Source: Chloroflexota bacterium (GTDB lineage Bacteria > Chloroflexota > Anaerolineae > Aggregatilineales > Phototrophicaceae). From it: 51,666 nt of DNA. The stretch lies in NCBI GenBank assembly GCA_026706395.1, contig JAPOYU010000146.1:1-51666 (forward strand). Direction: 5' to 3'. Both the position numbers and the translations under genes were made by a program. Positions 15,152 through 26,276 of the stretch are shown here, one piece after another. Below the pieces are notes generated by a model. That model searched no databases. It was given only the letters and a program-made list of their open reading frames with translations, and had not been told where the DNA came from. Every line of letters begins with the position of its first letter. Position 1 is the first letter of the stretch.

Positions 15152-16855
15152 ATGAAAATCCCGCCGGACCTATCCATCGCCCAGAGCGCTACGCTCGTTC
15201 ATATCAATGAAATCGCGGAACAGATGGGGCTGGAGCCCGACCAAGATCTCGAACATTACGGCAAGCACATCGCCAAGATCAAGCTCGACGCGCTGGAGCA
15301 TCTCAAAACCAGGCCCGACGCCAAATACGTTGATGTGACCGCCATCACGCCGACGCCGCTGGGCGAAGGCAAATCCACCACCACGGTCGGCATCGGCCAA
15401 GCGCTGAAGCACATTGGCAAGCGCGCCGTCATCACTGTGCGCCAGCCCTCGCAAGGTCCAACTTTCGGCATTAAGGGCGGGGCGGCCGGCGGCGGCTACA
15501 GCCAAATCGTGCCGATGGAGAACTTCAACCTGCATTTGACCGGCGACAACCACGCCATCAGCGCCGCGCATAATCTGATCGCCGCCATGCTGGACGCCCA
15601 CATTTACCACGGCAACCCGCTTAACATTGACATCCACAATATTGACTGGCGCCGCGTCGTCGATCTCAACGACCGCGCGCTGCGCAACATCATCATCGGC
15701 TTGGGCAAGCGCTTCGACGGCGTGCCGCGCCAATCGGGCTACGATATCACCGTCGCCTCAGAAATCATGGCGATATTGGCTTTGACGTCGTCGCTGCAAG
15801 ATATGCGCCAACGTATTGGCAGAATGGTCGTCGCCTACGACCGCGACAAAAGCCCGGTGACCGCCGAAGACATTCGAGCGGCTGGCGCCGCTGCGGTCTT
15901 GATGAAGGACGCGATCAAACCCAACCTGATGCAGACGCTGGAGAACACACCGGCCCTCGTCCACGCCGGTCCCTTCGCCAATATCGCGCAGGGCAACTCG
16001 TCGATCATCGCCGATATGATCGCCATGAAATGCGGCGACTATGTCGTCACCGAATCCGGCTTCGGCGCGGATATTGGCGCCGAGAAATTCTTCAACATCA
16101 AGTCGCGCGTCTCCGGCCTCAAGCCGAACGCTGTCGTGCTCGTCACCACCATCCGCGCCCTCAAAGCGCATACTGGCAAGTATGCGATCATCCCCGGCAA
16201 GCCGATTGACCCGGCGCTCAAAGAGGAAAACGTGGGCGACGTCGAAGCGGGCGCGGTCAATATGGTTCGCCATTTGGAAAACCTGGAAAAGTTCGGCGTC
16301 AATCCGGTGGTCGCCATCAACGTCTTCGCCACAGACACCGTGGCCGAAGTCGAGGCTGTGCGTGAAATCGCGCTGGCCTCCGGCGCGCGGAGCGTCGCCG
16401 TGGCGCGCCACTGGGCGGAAGGCGGCGCCGGCGCGATTGAACTGGCCGAGATGATCGTTTCGGCTTGTGACATGCCGAATGACTTTCGTCTGCTTTATCC
16501 GGATGCCATGTCGATCCGAGACAAGATCGAGACGATCGCGACCGAAATATACCGCGCGGACGGCGTCGACTACGCGCCGGTCGCCAGCCGCAAGATCCGC
16601 CAATTTGAGGAGCAAGGGCTGGGCTCGCTGCCCATTTGCATGGCGAAGACGCATCTCAGCTTGAGCGACAATCCCCGGCTCAAGGGCGCGCCCGACGGCT
16701 TTCGCATCAGCATTACCGATATTCGCGCCGCAGCTGGCGCCGGCTTTATCTATCCTCTCTGCGGTGATGTGCGCACCATGCCAGGCTTGGGCCGGCGCCC
16801 GGCGGCGATGAATGTCGATATTGACGACGAGGGCAAGGTAGTCGGCTTGTTTTGA
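15152..16855 (+). CDS. fhs: Formate-tetrahydrofolate ligase
   Basis: A 567-residue enzyme, slightly longer than the usual 555-560. It makes 10-formyl-THF from formate, ATP and THF in the cytoplasm. The ATP-binding segment TPTPLGEGKSTTTVGIGQAL is near residue 70, followed by the family-typical RQPSQGPTFGIKGGAAGGGY and the FNLHLTGDNHAI region. ATG 15152 has AAGG upstream. It lies 57 bases ahead of pyrB and on the same strand, suggesting that one-carbon supply and nucleotide synthesis are co-transcribed here. It could serve purine/thymidylate synthesis or an acetogenic/C1 route; nothing else in the window decides between these. Confidence 0.95.
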   Translation: MKIPPDLSIAQSATLVHINEIAEQMGLEPDQDLEHYGKHIAKIKLDALEHLKTRPDAKYVDVTAITPTPLGEGKSTTTVGIGQALKHIGKRAVITVRQPSQGPTFGIKGGAAGGGYSQIVPMENFNLHLTGDNHAISAAHNLIAAMLDAHIYHGNPLNIDIHNIDWRRVVDLNDRALRNIIIGLGKRFDGVPRQSGYDITVASEIMAILALTSSLQDMRQRIGRMVVAYDRDKSPVTAEDIRAAGAAAVLMKDAIKPNLMQTLENTPALVHAGPFANIAQGNSSIIADMIAMKCGDYVVTESGFGADIGAEKFFNIKSRVSGLKPNAVVLVTTIRALKAHTGKYAIIPGKPIDPALKEENVGDVEAGAVNMVRHLENLEKFGVNPVVAINVFATDTVAEVEAVREIALASGARSVAVARHWAEGGAGAIELAEMIVSACDMPNDFRLLYPDAMSIRDKIETIATEIYRADGVDYAPVASRKIRQFEEQGLGSLPICMAKTHLSLSDNPRLKGAPDGFRISITDIRAAAGAGFIYPLCGDVRTMPGLGRRPAAMNVDIDDEGKVVGLF

Positions 16856-16912
16856 ACCATGAGCGCGCGCTGAAAAGTGGCGAACGGGTCGATAGCGAAA
16901 CTGGAGGGTTCA

Positions 16913-17977
16913 TTGGCAGCCGCGTCAGACATCGAAACATCAATTAGCCGACACGCCCTTCATTACCAGCCCCCTCTTATCAATGGGAACTTCTTGGGCA
17001 AGCACATCATCTCCGTCGACCAATTCCAGCGGCGCGACCTCGATATCCTCTTTGACGCGGCCGCCGCCATCCGCAAGCGCATCCGCACCCAGGATCGCGG
17101 GCTGACCGAACTCTGCGCCGGCAAAGTGATGGCGTCGCTCTTCTTCGAAGCCAGCACGCGCACCGATATGTCATTTCAAGCAGCCATGCGGCGCCTCGGC
17201 GGCGATGTGATCGCGGTCAGCAATGGCGTGCGCTTTTCTTCCATGTACAAGGGCGAAAATCTGTCCGATACCGTCCGCGCCACGGGCTGTTACGCCGATG
17301 TGATCGTGCTGCGCCACCCGGAGATCGGTTCGTCTTACGAAGCCGGCTTCTACCTCGACCTGCTCAACCAGCGCATCGACAATCCGACCGTGGCAATCAG
17401 CGGCGGCGACGGCATCGGCGAGCACCCAACCCAAGCACTGCTCGATATCTTCACCATCTACGACCAGAAGAAGTCTTTGGAAGCCTTGACGATCACGCTA
17501 GTGGGCGACCTCAAGCACGGGCGTACCGTGCACTCCTTGGCCAAGCTGATCGCTTACTATGATGCCGCCGATGTCCGGCTCTGCCTGGTCGCGCCAGAAA
17601 GCCTCGCCATGCCGGACGATATCACCGACCTCGTGCGCGCGCATGGCATGGAAGTGGTCGAGACCGACAATCTCATGGATGTCATCGGCGAATCCGATGT
17701 CATCTACTGGACGCGCATTCAGGAAGAACGCTTTGCTGACGAGGCTGACTACCAGCGAATCAAAGACCGCTTCATCATGAGGCCCGACACGCTCTCCTGG
17801 GCGCGCGCCGACGCCATCCTGATGCACCCCTTGCCGCGCAAGCACGAGATGGGCACGCGCGAAGATCACGATATACTTGACAGCGACAAGCGCGCCATCT
17901 ATTTCGAGCAGATGGAAAATGGCATGTTCGTTCGCATGGCGTTATTGGTCAAGGTGCTGCGCGGGGTCTACGTCTGA
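16913..17977 (+). CDS. pyrB: Aspartate carbamoyltransferase catalytic chain
   Basis: About 354 residues; joins carbamoyl phosphate and aspartate in pyrimidine synthesis. The carbamoyl-phosphate loop FEASTRTDMSF, the lysine loop SSMYKGENLSDT, HPTQALLDIF and the C-terminal HPLPRKHEMG are all present. No regulatory chain (pyrI) is nearby. The start is difficult: the frame is open from GTG 16877, but TTG 16913 has GGAGGG five bases upstream, while GTG 16877 has no ribosome site, so TTG is preferred. The N-terminus is still longer than in most homologues. The stop overlaps the pyrC start (TGATG). Ornithine carbamoyltransferase was considered, but the gene cluster and motifs favour PyrB. Confidence 0.9.
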   Translation: MAAASDIETSISRHALHYQPPLINGNFLGKHIISVDQFQRRDLDILFDAAAAIRKRIRTQDRGLTELCAGKVMASLFFEASTRTDMSFQAAMRRLGGDVIAVSNGVRFSSMYKGENLSDTVRATGCYADVIVLRHPEIGSSYEAGFYLDLLNQRIDNPTVAISGGDGIGEHPTQALLDIFTIYDQKKSLEALTITLVGDLKHGRTVHSLAKLIAYYDAADVRLCLVAPESLAMPDDITDLVRAHGMEVVETDNLMDVIGESDVIYWTRIQEERFADEADYQRIKDRFIMRPDTLSWARADAILMHPLPRKHEMGTREDHDILDSDKRAIYFEQMENGMFVRMALLVKVLRGVYV

Positions 17978-19053
17978 TGCCGCCGATCACGATCCCCGGC
18001 ATGATCGACCCGCATACACATCTTCGCGATCTTAACTGGTCGCACAAAGCCACCTTCGCCAGCGAGACTAAAGCGGCTATCGCCGGCGGCTACTGGGCAG
18101 TTTTCGACATGCCCAACACCCCGCCCTCAACCGTTGACGACGCGCTTCTGAGCGACAAGCTGGCGCGTGTCAATCGAGGGGCGCATTGCGATTGGGGGCT
18201 ATACTTCGGCGCTTCGCAGACCGACAACAGCGCCGAGTACGAACGAATCGCCGCTCGGGTTTGCGGGCTCAAGATTTACAACAATTCCACCACGGGCGAT
18301 TTGCTGATCGATTCCAGCGCCATGCGCGAGCGCCACTATCGCGCCTGGACGACGAATCGACCAATCGCCGTGCATGCCGAAGGCGAGACGGTCGCCAATA
18401 TCCTCGACCTCGTCCGCAAGTATCGCCAGCCGACGCACTTCCTGCACGTCAGCAGCGAATACGAAATCAACCTCTTGACGCGGGCGAAGCAGGACGGCTT
18501 GCCGATCACGGTCGGCGTCTGCCCGCACCATCTCCTATTATCTGAAGACGATTTGCCGACATTGGGCGCTTATGGCTTGATGAAGCCTGAGCTCAAGCGC
18601 AAATCCGATCAGCGGGCGCTTTGGCGCGCCATTCGGCTGGGCGTCATCGACATCATCGAGTCTGATCACGCGCCGCATACGATCGATGAAAAAGAGTCGG
18701 ACGATCCTCCTTACGGCGTACCCGGGCTGGAAACTACCTTGCCGCTTATGATGCAAGCCGTCAGAGACGGTCGGCTTCCGCTGCAACAAGCCTGTGACAT
18801 GCTATCGCTCAACGTCCAACGGATCTGGCGCATCACGCCGCTGCCCAAAACGTATACGGTTGTAGACACCGCTGTGAGCTTTCTGGTGGAGCGCAAGCGG
18901 CTGGTCACAAAATGCGGCTGGACTCCCTTTGAAGGCATGCGCGTCTGCGGCAAGGTCAAGGAGGTTTGGATCCGCGGGCACAAAGTTTACGATGGCGAGC
19001 AGGTCTTGAGCCCGCCTGGCTTTGGACGGAATCTGTTTGGGTTTGTCGCATGA
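17977..19053 (+). CDS. pyrC: Dihydroorotase
   Basis: A 358-residue amidohydrolase that closes carbamoyl-aspartate to dihydroorotate. Metal ligands: the His pair in DPHTHLRD (about residue 12), the Lys in LKIYNNSTTG expected to be carboxylated, the His of AVHAEGE, the His of FLHVSSEYE and the Asp of ESDHAPH. The short form without a large N-terminal domain and the LKIYNN loop resemble the dihydroorotase domain of animal CAD more than the E. coli type. It overlaps pyrB by one base (TGATG) and pyrD by four (ATGA), so translation is likely coupled. Confidence 0.92.
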   Translation: MPPITIPGMIDPHTHLRDLNWSHKATFASETKAAIAGGYWAVFDMPNTPPSTVDDALLSDKLARVNRGAHCDWGLYFGASQTDNSAEYERIAARVCGLKIYNNSTTGDLLIDSSAMRERHYRAWTTNRPIAVHAEGETVANILDLVRKYRQPTHFLHVSSEYEINLLTRAKQDGLPITVGVCPHHLLLSEDDLPTLGAYGLMKPELKRKSDQRALWRAIRLGVIDIIESDHAPHTIDEKESDDPPYGVPGLETTLPLMMQAVRDGRLPLQQACDMLSLNVQRIWRITPLPKTYTVVDTAVSFLVERKRLVTKCGWTPFEGMRVCGKVKEVWIRGHKVYDGEQVLSPPGFGRNLFGFVA

Positions 19054-20231
19054 ATGCGAATCTCAGGTCGCCGCTATTGGCGGTTATTGCAGCGGTGGAT
19101 CAACTCTTTAGGCAAGCTGTCATTTTTCGGGGACCCGCGCAGAAGGCGCACGATGATGTTCTCGGTTTGCTTCGCGCCCTGGATCGTCTGCCGATAGCCT
19201 GCCATCTCGCCTCCGCGCTCCATCGCTCGACCGCCGCCGAAATCAAAGTAGAGGTCGGCGGCGCGCGCCTTTCGCAGCGCTTGATTCTGGCCGCGGGCTT
19301 GGTGAAAGGCGACGGCTTTTGCGCTGAGGATGAGGCGCTGGCGGCAGCAGCCGATGGACGGCGCAATATCATACCCGGCTGGCGCATAGTCCCGGCGGTC
19401 CTTGGTCCAGCCGAATTCGGCTCGTTCACGCGCTATCCGAGGCCTGGCAACGCGGGCACAGTCGTCTGGCGCCGCGACGAGACGCGCTCGACGCAAAACC
19501 GGGTCGGATTGCGCAACCCCGGCGCGCGCGCCGCCGCGCAATTTTTAGGCGCCCGTCGCGACAGACTGCCCAAAGAATACGGCATCAATATCGCCCTCTC
19601 GCCTGGCCTTGACGACATCGCGCGGCAAGAACAGGAAGTGACCGAATCGCTCGGATTCTTCCTCGACGCCGGCGTCTATCCGACCTGGTTCACGCTCAAT
19701 CTAAGCTGCCCGAACACCGAAGACGACCCGCATGGCTACCAGTTGGAGGCGGAAACCAGGCGGATTTGCGGGGCATTCGTCAGTTGTCTCAGCCGGCGCA
19801 AGCTCGACATCCCGCTTTGGGTGAAACTGAGCCCCGGCTTGGCTGCCGAGCAATACCAGGCTCTTATCCGCGTGTTTTCCGAAGTTGGGGTCAAAGCCGT
19901 CGTCGCCAGCAATACGCTGGCAAAAGCCAGTCCGGACGACGCATCGCTCATTGCCGGAATCGGTGGCGGCGAACTCTTCGACGATGCTTTGGCCGCCGTC
20001 GGTCATCTGCGCGCGGCTAAGAAGCGCGGCGGCTATAAAATCGATCTCATTGGCTGCGGCGGCATACTGGATGGCGAAAGTCTGCGCAAATACGAACAGC
20101 TTGGAGTCCGAGCAGCGCAATACTGGTCGGCTCTTGTGTTTCGCGGAGCCTTCGCCGCCGCTCTAATCGAAAGCGAGCTAGCGAGCCATGAAACCGAAAT
20201 TGAAGCAGTCCATCGCGAAAGCCTTGCTTGA
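19050..20231 (+). CDS. pyrD: Dihydroorotate dehydrogenase-like flavoprotein
   Basis: A 393-residue FMN-dependent TIM-barrel enzyme for dihydroorotate to orotate. The overall layout with a 70-residue helical N-terminus, LILAAGLVKGDGF and RRDETRSTQNRVGLRNPG follows class 2 (quinone-linked, membrane-associated) enzymes. The active-site loop, however, reads NLSCPN with Cys, the class 1 residue, where class 2 enzymes have Ser (SSPN). FMN-binding segments WVKLSPGL, VASNTL and LIGCGGI are present. Electron acceptor is therefore uncertain. ATG 19050 overlaps the pyrC stop by four bases; the frame is open further upstream but inside pyrC. Its 3' end overlaps pyrE by 44 bases. Confidence 0.83.
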   Translation: MNANLRSPLLAVIAAVDQLFRQAVIFRGPAQKAHDDVLGLLRALDRLPIACHLASALHRSTAAEIKVEVGGARLSQRLILAAGLVKGDGFCAEDEALAAAADGRRNIIPGWRIVPAVLGPAEFGSFTRYPRPGNAGTVVWRRDETRSTQNRVGLRNPGARAAAQFLGARRDRLPKEYGINIALSPGLDDIARQEQEVTESLGFFLDAGVYPTWFTLNLSCPNTEDDPHGYQLEAETRRICGAFVSCLSRRKLDIPLWVKLSPGLAAEQYQALIRVFSEVGVKAVVASNTLAKASPDDASLIAGIGGGELFDDALAAVGHLRAAKKRGGYKIDLIGCGGILDGESLRKYEQLGVRAAQYWSALVFRGAFAAALIESELASHETEIEAVHRESLA

Positions 20232-20829
20232 AATCGGCGCGGTCGGCTTCTCGCCCGCTGCGCCCATCACTTTCAAATCCGGCATCCGCTCGCCCATCTA
20301 CGTGGACAATCGCCAACTGATTTACTTTCCCGCCGCCTGGAGGCTCGTCATCGACGCTTTTAGGTCGCTCATCGAATCGCTGTCTCTCGAGTACGATATA
20401 ATTGCCGGAGTCGCAGTCGGCGGCGTGCCGCATAGCTCAGCGCTCGCCTACAGCATGAAGATTCCCTCCGTCTTCATTCGCAAAGAGACGAAGGCTCATG
20501 GCGCCGGCAATCGTATCGAAGGCGGTTCGGTGGACGGGCGCCGCGTGATTCTGGTGGAAGACTTGGTCACCACCGGCGGCAGCAGCCTCTCCGCGGTCGA
20601 TTGCCTGCGCGAATCCGGCGCCCGGGTCGACGATGTCCTGGCAATCGTCAGCTACGGCTTCCACGAATCCGAGGCTGCCTTCGGGCGCGCCAATCTTTGC
20701 CTGCATACGCTGACGGATTTCGAGACACTGCTTGAGCGCGCGCGCGCGAGTCAAGCGCTGGATGCCGAGCAGATCGAGCTCATTCGCCGCTGGCTGGCGG
20801 ATCCATACGTCTGGGCGGCGCCGGCTTGA
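20188..20829 (+). CDS. pyrE: Orotate phosphoribosyltransferase
   Basis: A 213-residue type I phosphoribosyltransferase that makes OMP from orotate and PRPP. The PRPP-binding motif RVILVEDLVTTGGSS is near residue 113; the substrate segment SGIRSPIYVDNR (about 31-42) and the flexible-loop FIRKETKAHG are normal. The start lies 44 bases inside pyrD; later starts would cut the conserved first helix, so the overlap is probably real. The stop overlaps pyrF by one base (TGATG). Confidence 0.93.
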   Translation: MKPKLKQSIAKALLEIGAVGFSPAAPITFKSGIRSPIYVDNRQLIYFPAAWRLVIDAFRSLIESLSLEYDIIAGVAVGGVPHSSALAYSMKIPSVFIRKETKAHGAGNRIEGGSVDGRRVILVEDLVTTGGSSLSAVDCLRESGARVDDVLAIVSYGFHESEAAFGRANLCLHTLTDFETLLERARASQALDAEQIELIRRWLADPYVWAAPA

Positions 20830-21638
20830 TGAAGGCAATCGACAAATACAACGCGCGCGTCGAGGCCGCCGGCTCGCTGCTCTGCATCGGGCTCGACAGC
20901 GACAGCAGCAGAATTCCCGCCGACTTCCAGGGCGATCCCGCGCCGCAATTGGCCTTCAATCGTTCCATCATCGACGCGACCGCTGAATACGCCACCGCTT
21001 TCAAATTTAACACGGCTTTCTACGAAGCGAATGGCGCCGACGGCTGGCGACAGCTGGCGGCTTCGGTCGAATACCTGCGTCAGCGACATCCGGAAATCCT
21101 GACAATCTGCGACGCCAAACGCGCCGACATCGGCAACACCAGCGCCGCCTACGCGCAGTCTATTTTTGGCGAGCTCGGCTTCGACGCCGTCACGCTCAAT
21201 CCCTACCTCGGCCGCGACGCGCTGCAGCCCTTCCTCGATTACAAGGACCGCGCCAGCATCATTGTCTGCCGCAGCTCGAATCCCGGCTCCGAAGAGATTC
21301 AGAATTTGACTGTAGGCGGCCGCCCTCTGTGGCAAGTCATCGCCGAAAGAGTGGCGGACGGCTGGAACGGGCATGGCAACTGCATGCTGGTGGCTTCGGC
21401 GACCACCCCGGAAGACATGGCGCGCATGCGCTCCCTCGTCGGCGATATGACTCTGCTCGTGCCCGGCATCGGCGCCCAAGGCGGTGACATAAGCGCTGTG
21501 CTGCGCGCCGGATTGAACGGCGAGGGACGCGGCTTGATCATCAATTCGTCGCGCGCCATACTCTTCGCCGACGATCCGGCCGCGGCGGCCGCCGCGCTGC
21601 GCGACGCCATCAACGCAAGTCGCTTTGGGCTGACATGA
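20829..21638 (+). CDS. pyrF: Orotidine 5'-phosphate decarboxylase (type 2)
   Basis: A 269-residue decarboxylase for the last step to UMP. The catalytic Asp-Lys-Asp array is in TICDAKRADIGNT (about residue 95); LCIGLDSD at the N-terminus and VPGIGAQGGD near 220 bind the phosphate. The length and DAKRADIGNT form place it in the longer bacterial type 2 group. ATG 20829 overlaps the pyrE stop; an in-frame TTG at 20826 is less likely. Its stop overlaps the start of a pseudogene by four bases (ATGA), the same coupling style as elsewhere in the cluster. Confidence 0.94.
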   Translation: MKAIDKYNARVEAAGSLLCIGLDSDSSRIPADFQGDPAPQLAFNRSIIDATAEYATAFKFNTAFYEANGADGWRQLAASVEYLRQRHPEILTICDAKRADIGNTSAAYAQSIFGELGFDAVTLNPYLGRDALQPFLDYKDRASIIVCRSSNPGSEEIQNLTVGGRPLWQVIAERVADGWNGHGNCMLVASATTPEDMARMRSLVGDMTLLVPGIGAQGGDISAVLRAGLNGEGRGLIINSSRAILFADDPAAAAAALRDAINASRFGLT

Positions 21639-21870
21639 TCAATCCGCCCGGGAAAACGCGCGTCTTCGAGAAATCCAGCGTCATTGAAACCTCGCTGGAC
21701 GCCATGATTCGCTTTCACGAAGCGCCGCGCGCTCTCGCCAGCCTGACGCCGCCGGGGTCCGTTTGGCCGACCTCATCACATTTGCCCATCGCCGCGGCCT
21801 CAACGGTCTGCTAACGCGCGTCGCATTTGACGGGCTTTCGCTGCGCCTTCTCTTCGCTTACCGTCATTGA
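21635..21870 (+). pseudogene. SRPBCC (START-like) family gene with internal deletion
   Basis: From the ATG at 21635, coupled to pyrF, the first frame gives a typical SRPBCC N-terminus (FEKSSVIETSLDAMIRFHEA then RALASLTPP) before running out of frame and stopping at 21812-21814. From about 21757 another frame gives a typical C-terminus (VRLADLITFAHRRGLNGLL, then FDGLSLRLLFAYRH) ending at TGA 21868-21870. Intact relatives are about 150 residues, so roughly 70-80 middle codons are missing and the two ends are out of frame. The intact start overlap indicates that the gene was a working member of the pyr operon until recently. Family assignment is from memory of the ligand-binding SRPBCC proteins. 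Confidence 0.7.
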
Positions 21871-21916
21871 CGCACGCGTCGGGCGCTGCAATCTGCATAA
21901 CTTGCCACCTCGCAAT

Positions 21917-21945
21917 TTGCAGAGCTTGACCCCTTGCTGTATCTT
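21917..21945 (+). promoter_or_regulatory. Candidate promoter for the desaturase
   Basis: TTGCAG (21917-21922), 17-base spacer, TATCTT (21940-21945), ending 112 bases before the ATG at 22058. Each box matches the sigma-70 consensus at four or five positions. Inferred. Confidence 0.35.
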
Positions 21946-22057
21946 AAATTCACCAGCCTATTGGTTATCAGAGACAGCGCCTTGATGTCGAAATCGGCAA
22001 TTGCTTTCGCGCGCCCGCGTCCGCCGTTCAGCCATGAACAGAGCGAAGGATCGCGCG

Positions 22058-23542
22058 ATGCCTAGGTCCATCATTGTGATCGGCGCCGGCGTCGGCGGCT
22101 TGGCCGCCGCCATACGGCTCGCGTATGCCGGTTTCGAGGTCACGGTCTTGGAGAAAAACCGCCAAGTCGGCGGCACGCTCTCGGAGTATCAGGCGGGCGG
22201 CTTCCGTTGGGACATAGCTCCGGCGCCATTCTATTCGCGGTCGTTGCTGGAGTCATTGCTGTCTGACATCGGGCGCGAGCTGGACGATTATCTGCGCCTG
22301 CTGCCAATTGATCCGCAGACGCGCTATTTCTTTCCCGACGGTGCCTCCTTGGATCTGTGCCGGGACTGGGCGCGCACCGCAAATGAGCTTAGCCGCCTGG
22401 CGCCTGACGCGGTCGCCGGCTATCTGCGATTCCTGGCTTATGCCGCCGACCTCCGCCAAATGCGAGGTCTGGGGTTCGCGGGCGGCGAGTCCTTGGCTGG
22501 CGCGCCCGGTCCTTCGTCGTTGTTTCGAGCTTGGCTGCGCGCCGGTCCTTTTCGCAATGCATACGGCGTCAGTCGTCGCTTCGTCGGCTCGGAAAAGCTG
22601 CGCCAGGCGCTCGTCAACTGCATCTCACACAGCGGCGGCAGTCCCTTCGCCGTTCCCGCCGCCTTCAGCGAATTAGCGCATTTGATCCTGAGTGACGGCT
22701 TGTGGTATCCGCGCGACGGCTTTTCCGCCATACCCTTGACACTGCAAAGGCTGGCTCATGAACTTGGTGTCGCGATGCGCCGCAATTGTCCAGTAGAGCG
22801 CATCGAGATTGAGCGGGGGCGGGCGATCGGCGTCATGCTCGAAAAGAATGGCGACTGCCTGCGCGCGGACGCGGTTGTCTCCAACCTCGACGCCATTTCA
22901 ACGGCGCGTTATTTGCTGCCAGAGGGCGCCATTGCGCCGCCCGCTCTCCGCAGCCTGGCGCAAAGGCCCATGTCCAGCTCCGCCTTCATCATGCTGCTAG
23001 GCATCCGCGGGACCTTCCCCAACCTTGCCCACCAAAACATCTTCTTTTCGGACGATTATCGCAAGGAATTCGACCAACTTTTCCGGCGCGGGCTCATGCC
23101 CGTTGACCCAACGATCACATTGACTATTAGCTGCAAATCCGAGCCGCTGCACGCGCCCGTCAATCAAGAGAATTGGTTGATCAAAGTCAGCGCGCCGCCT
23201 ATTTCGGAGAGAATCGACTGGGCGACGGCACGACATGTCATTCGCGATCGCGTCTTGTCCAGCCTCGAAGAGCGACATGGGCTAGACCTGCGCGACCGCA
23301 TTCGCGTCGAAAGGCACTTGAAGCCGCTTGATTTGCAGCGCATGACTGGCGCCTGGCGCGGCGCTCTGAATGGTGAATTGCCTCACGGGCGCCGCGCTGC
23401 CCTGGCGCAGCCGCAGATTCGCAGCCCGCATGTTCAGCGCCTCTACCACGTGGGCGGAGCTGTCGTTCCCGGCGGCGGCCTGCCACAGGCGCTGCTATCG
23501 GCGCAAGAGGCGGCGGCGCTAATGCAGCGAGATCTGCGTTAA
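22058..23542 (+). CDS. CrtI-like FAD-dependent desaturase/oxidoreductase
   Basis: A 494-residue flavoprotein of the phytoene desaturase (CrtI/CrtN) family. The N-terminal dinucleotide fold SIIVIGAGVGGLAAAIRLAYA is at residues 4-24, followed by VTVLEKNRQVGGTLSEY; the C-terminal FAD segment LYHVGGAVVPGGGLPQALLS is intact. It could desaturate or isomerise a carotenoid, but no phytoene synthase or other carotenoid gene is in the window, and related enzymes act on other lipids, so no gene name is given. ATG 22058 is chosen for AAGGA seven bases upstream; ATG 22034 is the alternative. Confidence 0.8.
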   Translation: MPRSIIVIGAGVGGLAAAIRLAYAGFEVTVLEKNRQVGGTLSEYQAGGFRWDIAPAPFYSRSLLESLLSDIGRELDDYLRLLPIDPQTRYFFPDGASLDLCRDWARTANELSRLAPDAVAGYLRFLAYAADLRQMRGLGFAGGESLAGAPGPSSLFRAWLRAGPFRNAYGVSRRFVGSEKLRQALVNCISHSGGSPFAVPAAFSELAHLILSDGLWYPRDGFSAIPLTLQRLAHELGVAMRRNCPVERIEIERGRAIGVMLEKNGDCLRADAVVSNLDAISTARYLLPEGAIAPPALRSLAQRPMSSSAFIMLLGIRGTFPNLAHQNIFFSDDYRKEFDQLFRRGLMPVDPTITLTISCKSEPLHAPVNQENWLIKVSAPPISERIDWATARHVIRDRVLSSLEERHGLDLRDRIRVERHLKPLDLQRMTGAWRGALNGELPHGRRAALAQPQIRSPHVQRLYHVGGAVVPGGGLPQALLSAQEAAALMQRDLR

Positions 23543-23559
23543 CGCGGGTCCAGGCAGCC

Positions 23560-24024
23560 TCAAGGCTTTGACATCATCAGCAGGGACAAGCTGCCTTTCT
23601 GCACGACGCTGCCGTCCTGCTTGACGACGCGCGTATCAAGCACGACCGTGCCCCCGCCAAGCCGGCGCGCCGCTTTCTTCTCGGCCACCGTCAACTCAAC
23701 ATGGATTGTATCGCCAATGTACACCGGGCGGCTGAACTTCATTTCCAGCCCGCGGAAGCCCAGCACCGTGCGCTCCAGAATGCCCAGCTGATAGGCTTGC
23801 CCGACCGCGTAGCTGAGCGTCAACAGGCCGTGCGCCACGCGCTGCCCCATGAACGAGTCCTTGGCGTATTCGGCGTCCGTGTGCATGGGGTTGAAGTCGC
23901 CGGTCAGCGCGGCAAAGTTGACCACGTCCGCTTCGGTGATCGTGCGTCCGCGCGTACACAGGGTCGCGCCGATCTCGAATTCCTCAAAGTACAGACCGCG
24001 CGGGCCGTCCTGTTCCATTTTCAT
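23560..24024 (-). CDS. MaoC-like (R)-specific enoyl hydratase
   Basis: A 154-residue single hot-dog domain. The hydratase active-site pattern is present as LTGDFNPMHTD with the catalytic Asp and His, followed by VAHGLLTLSYAVGQ. Such enzymes hydrate trans-enoyl-CoA or act on related acyl-CoAs. ATG at 24024; an in-frame ATG two codons later is equally possible. It converges with the desaturase, 17 bases from its stop. No acyl-CoA gene is adjacent, so the pathway is unknown. Confidence 0.85.
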   Translation of the reverse strand: MKMEQDGPRGLYFEEFEIGATLCTRGRTITEADVVNFAALTGDFNPMHTDAEYAKDSFMGQRVAHGLLTLSYAVGQAYQLGILERTVLGFRGLEMKFSRPVYIGDTIHVELTVAEKKAARRLGGGTVVLDTRVVKQDGSVVQKGSLSLLMMSKP

Positions 24025-24080
24025 CAGCAGACCTTAGTTCAGGCGACCTGATAGCTGGTCCCTATGTGTGTGCCTTATAG

Positions 24081-24106
24081 CGGACGACCCGAGGGTCGCG
24101 CCTACA
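24081..24106. repeat. Intergenic palindrome family, copy D
   Basis: CGACCC-GA-GGGTCG (24085-24098), perfect 6-bp stem, followed by CGCCTAC, the reverse complement of the GTAGGCG flank. Lies between hppA and the MaoC-like gene, both on the minus strand. Confidence 0.55.
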
Positions 24107-24137
24107 GCGAGATGCGAATTGGTGGAGTTGGCGCGCG

Positions 24138-26276
<2,139 letters not shown>

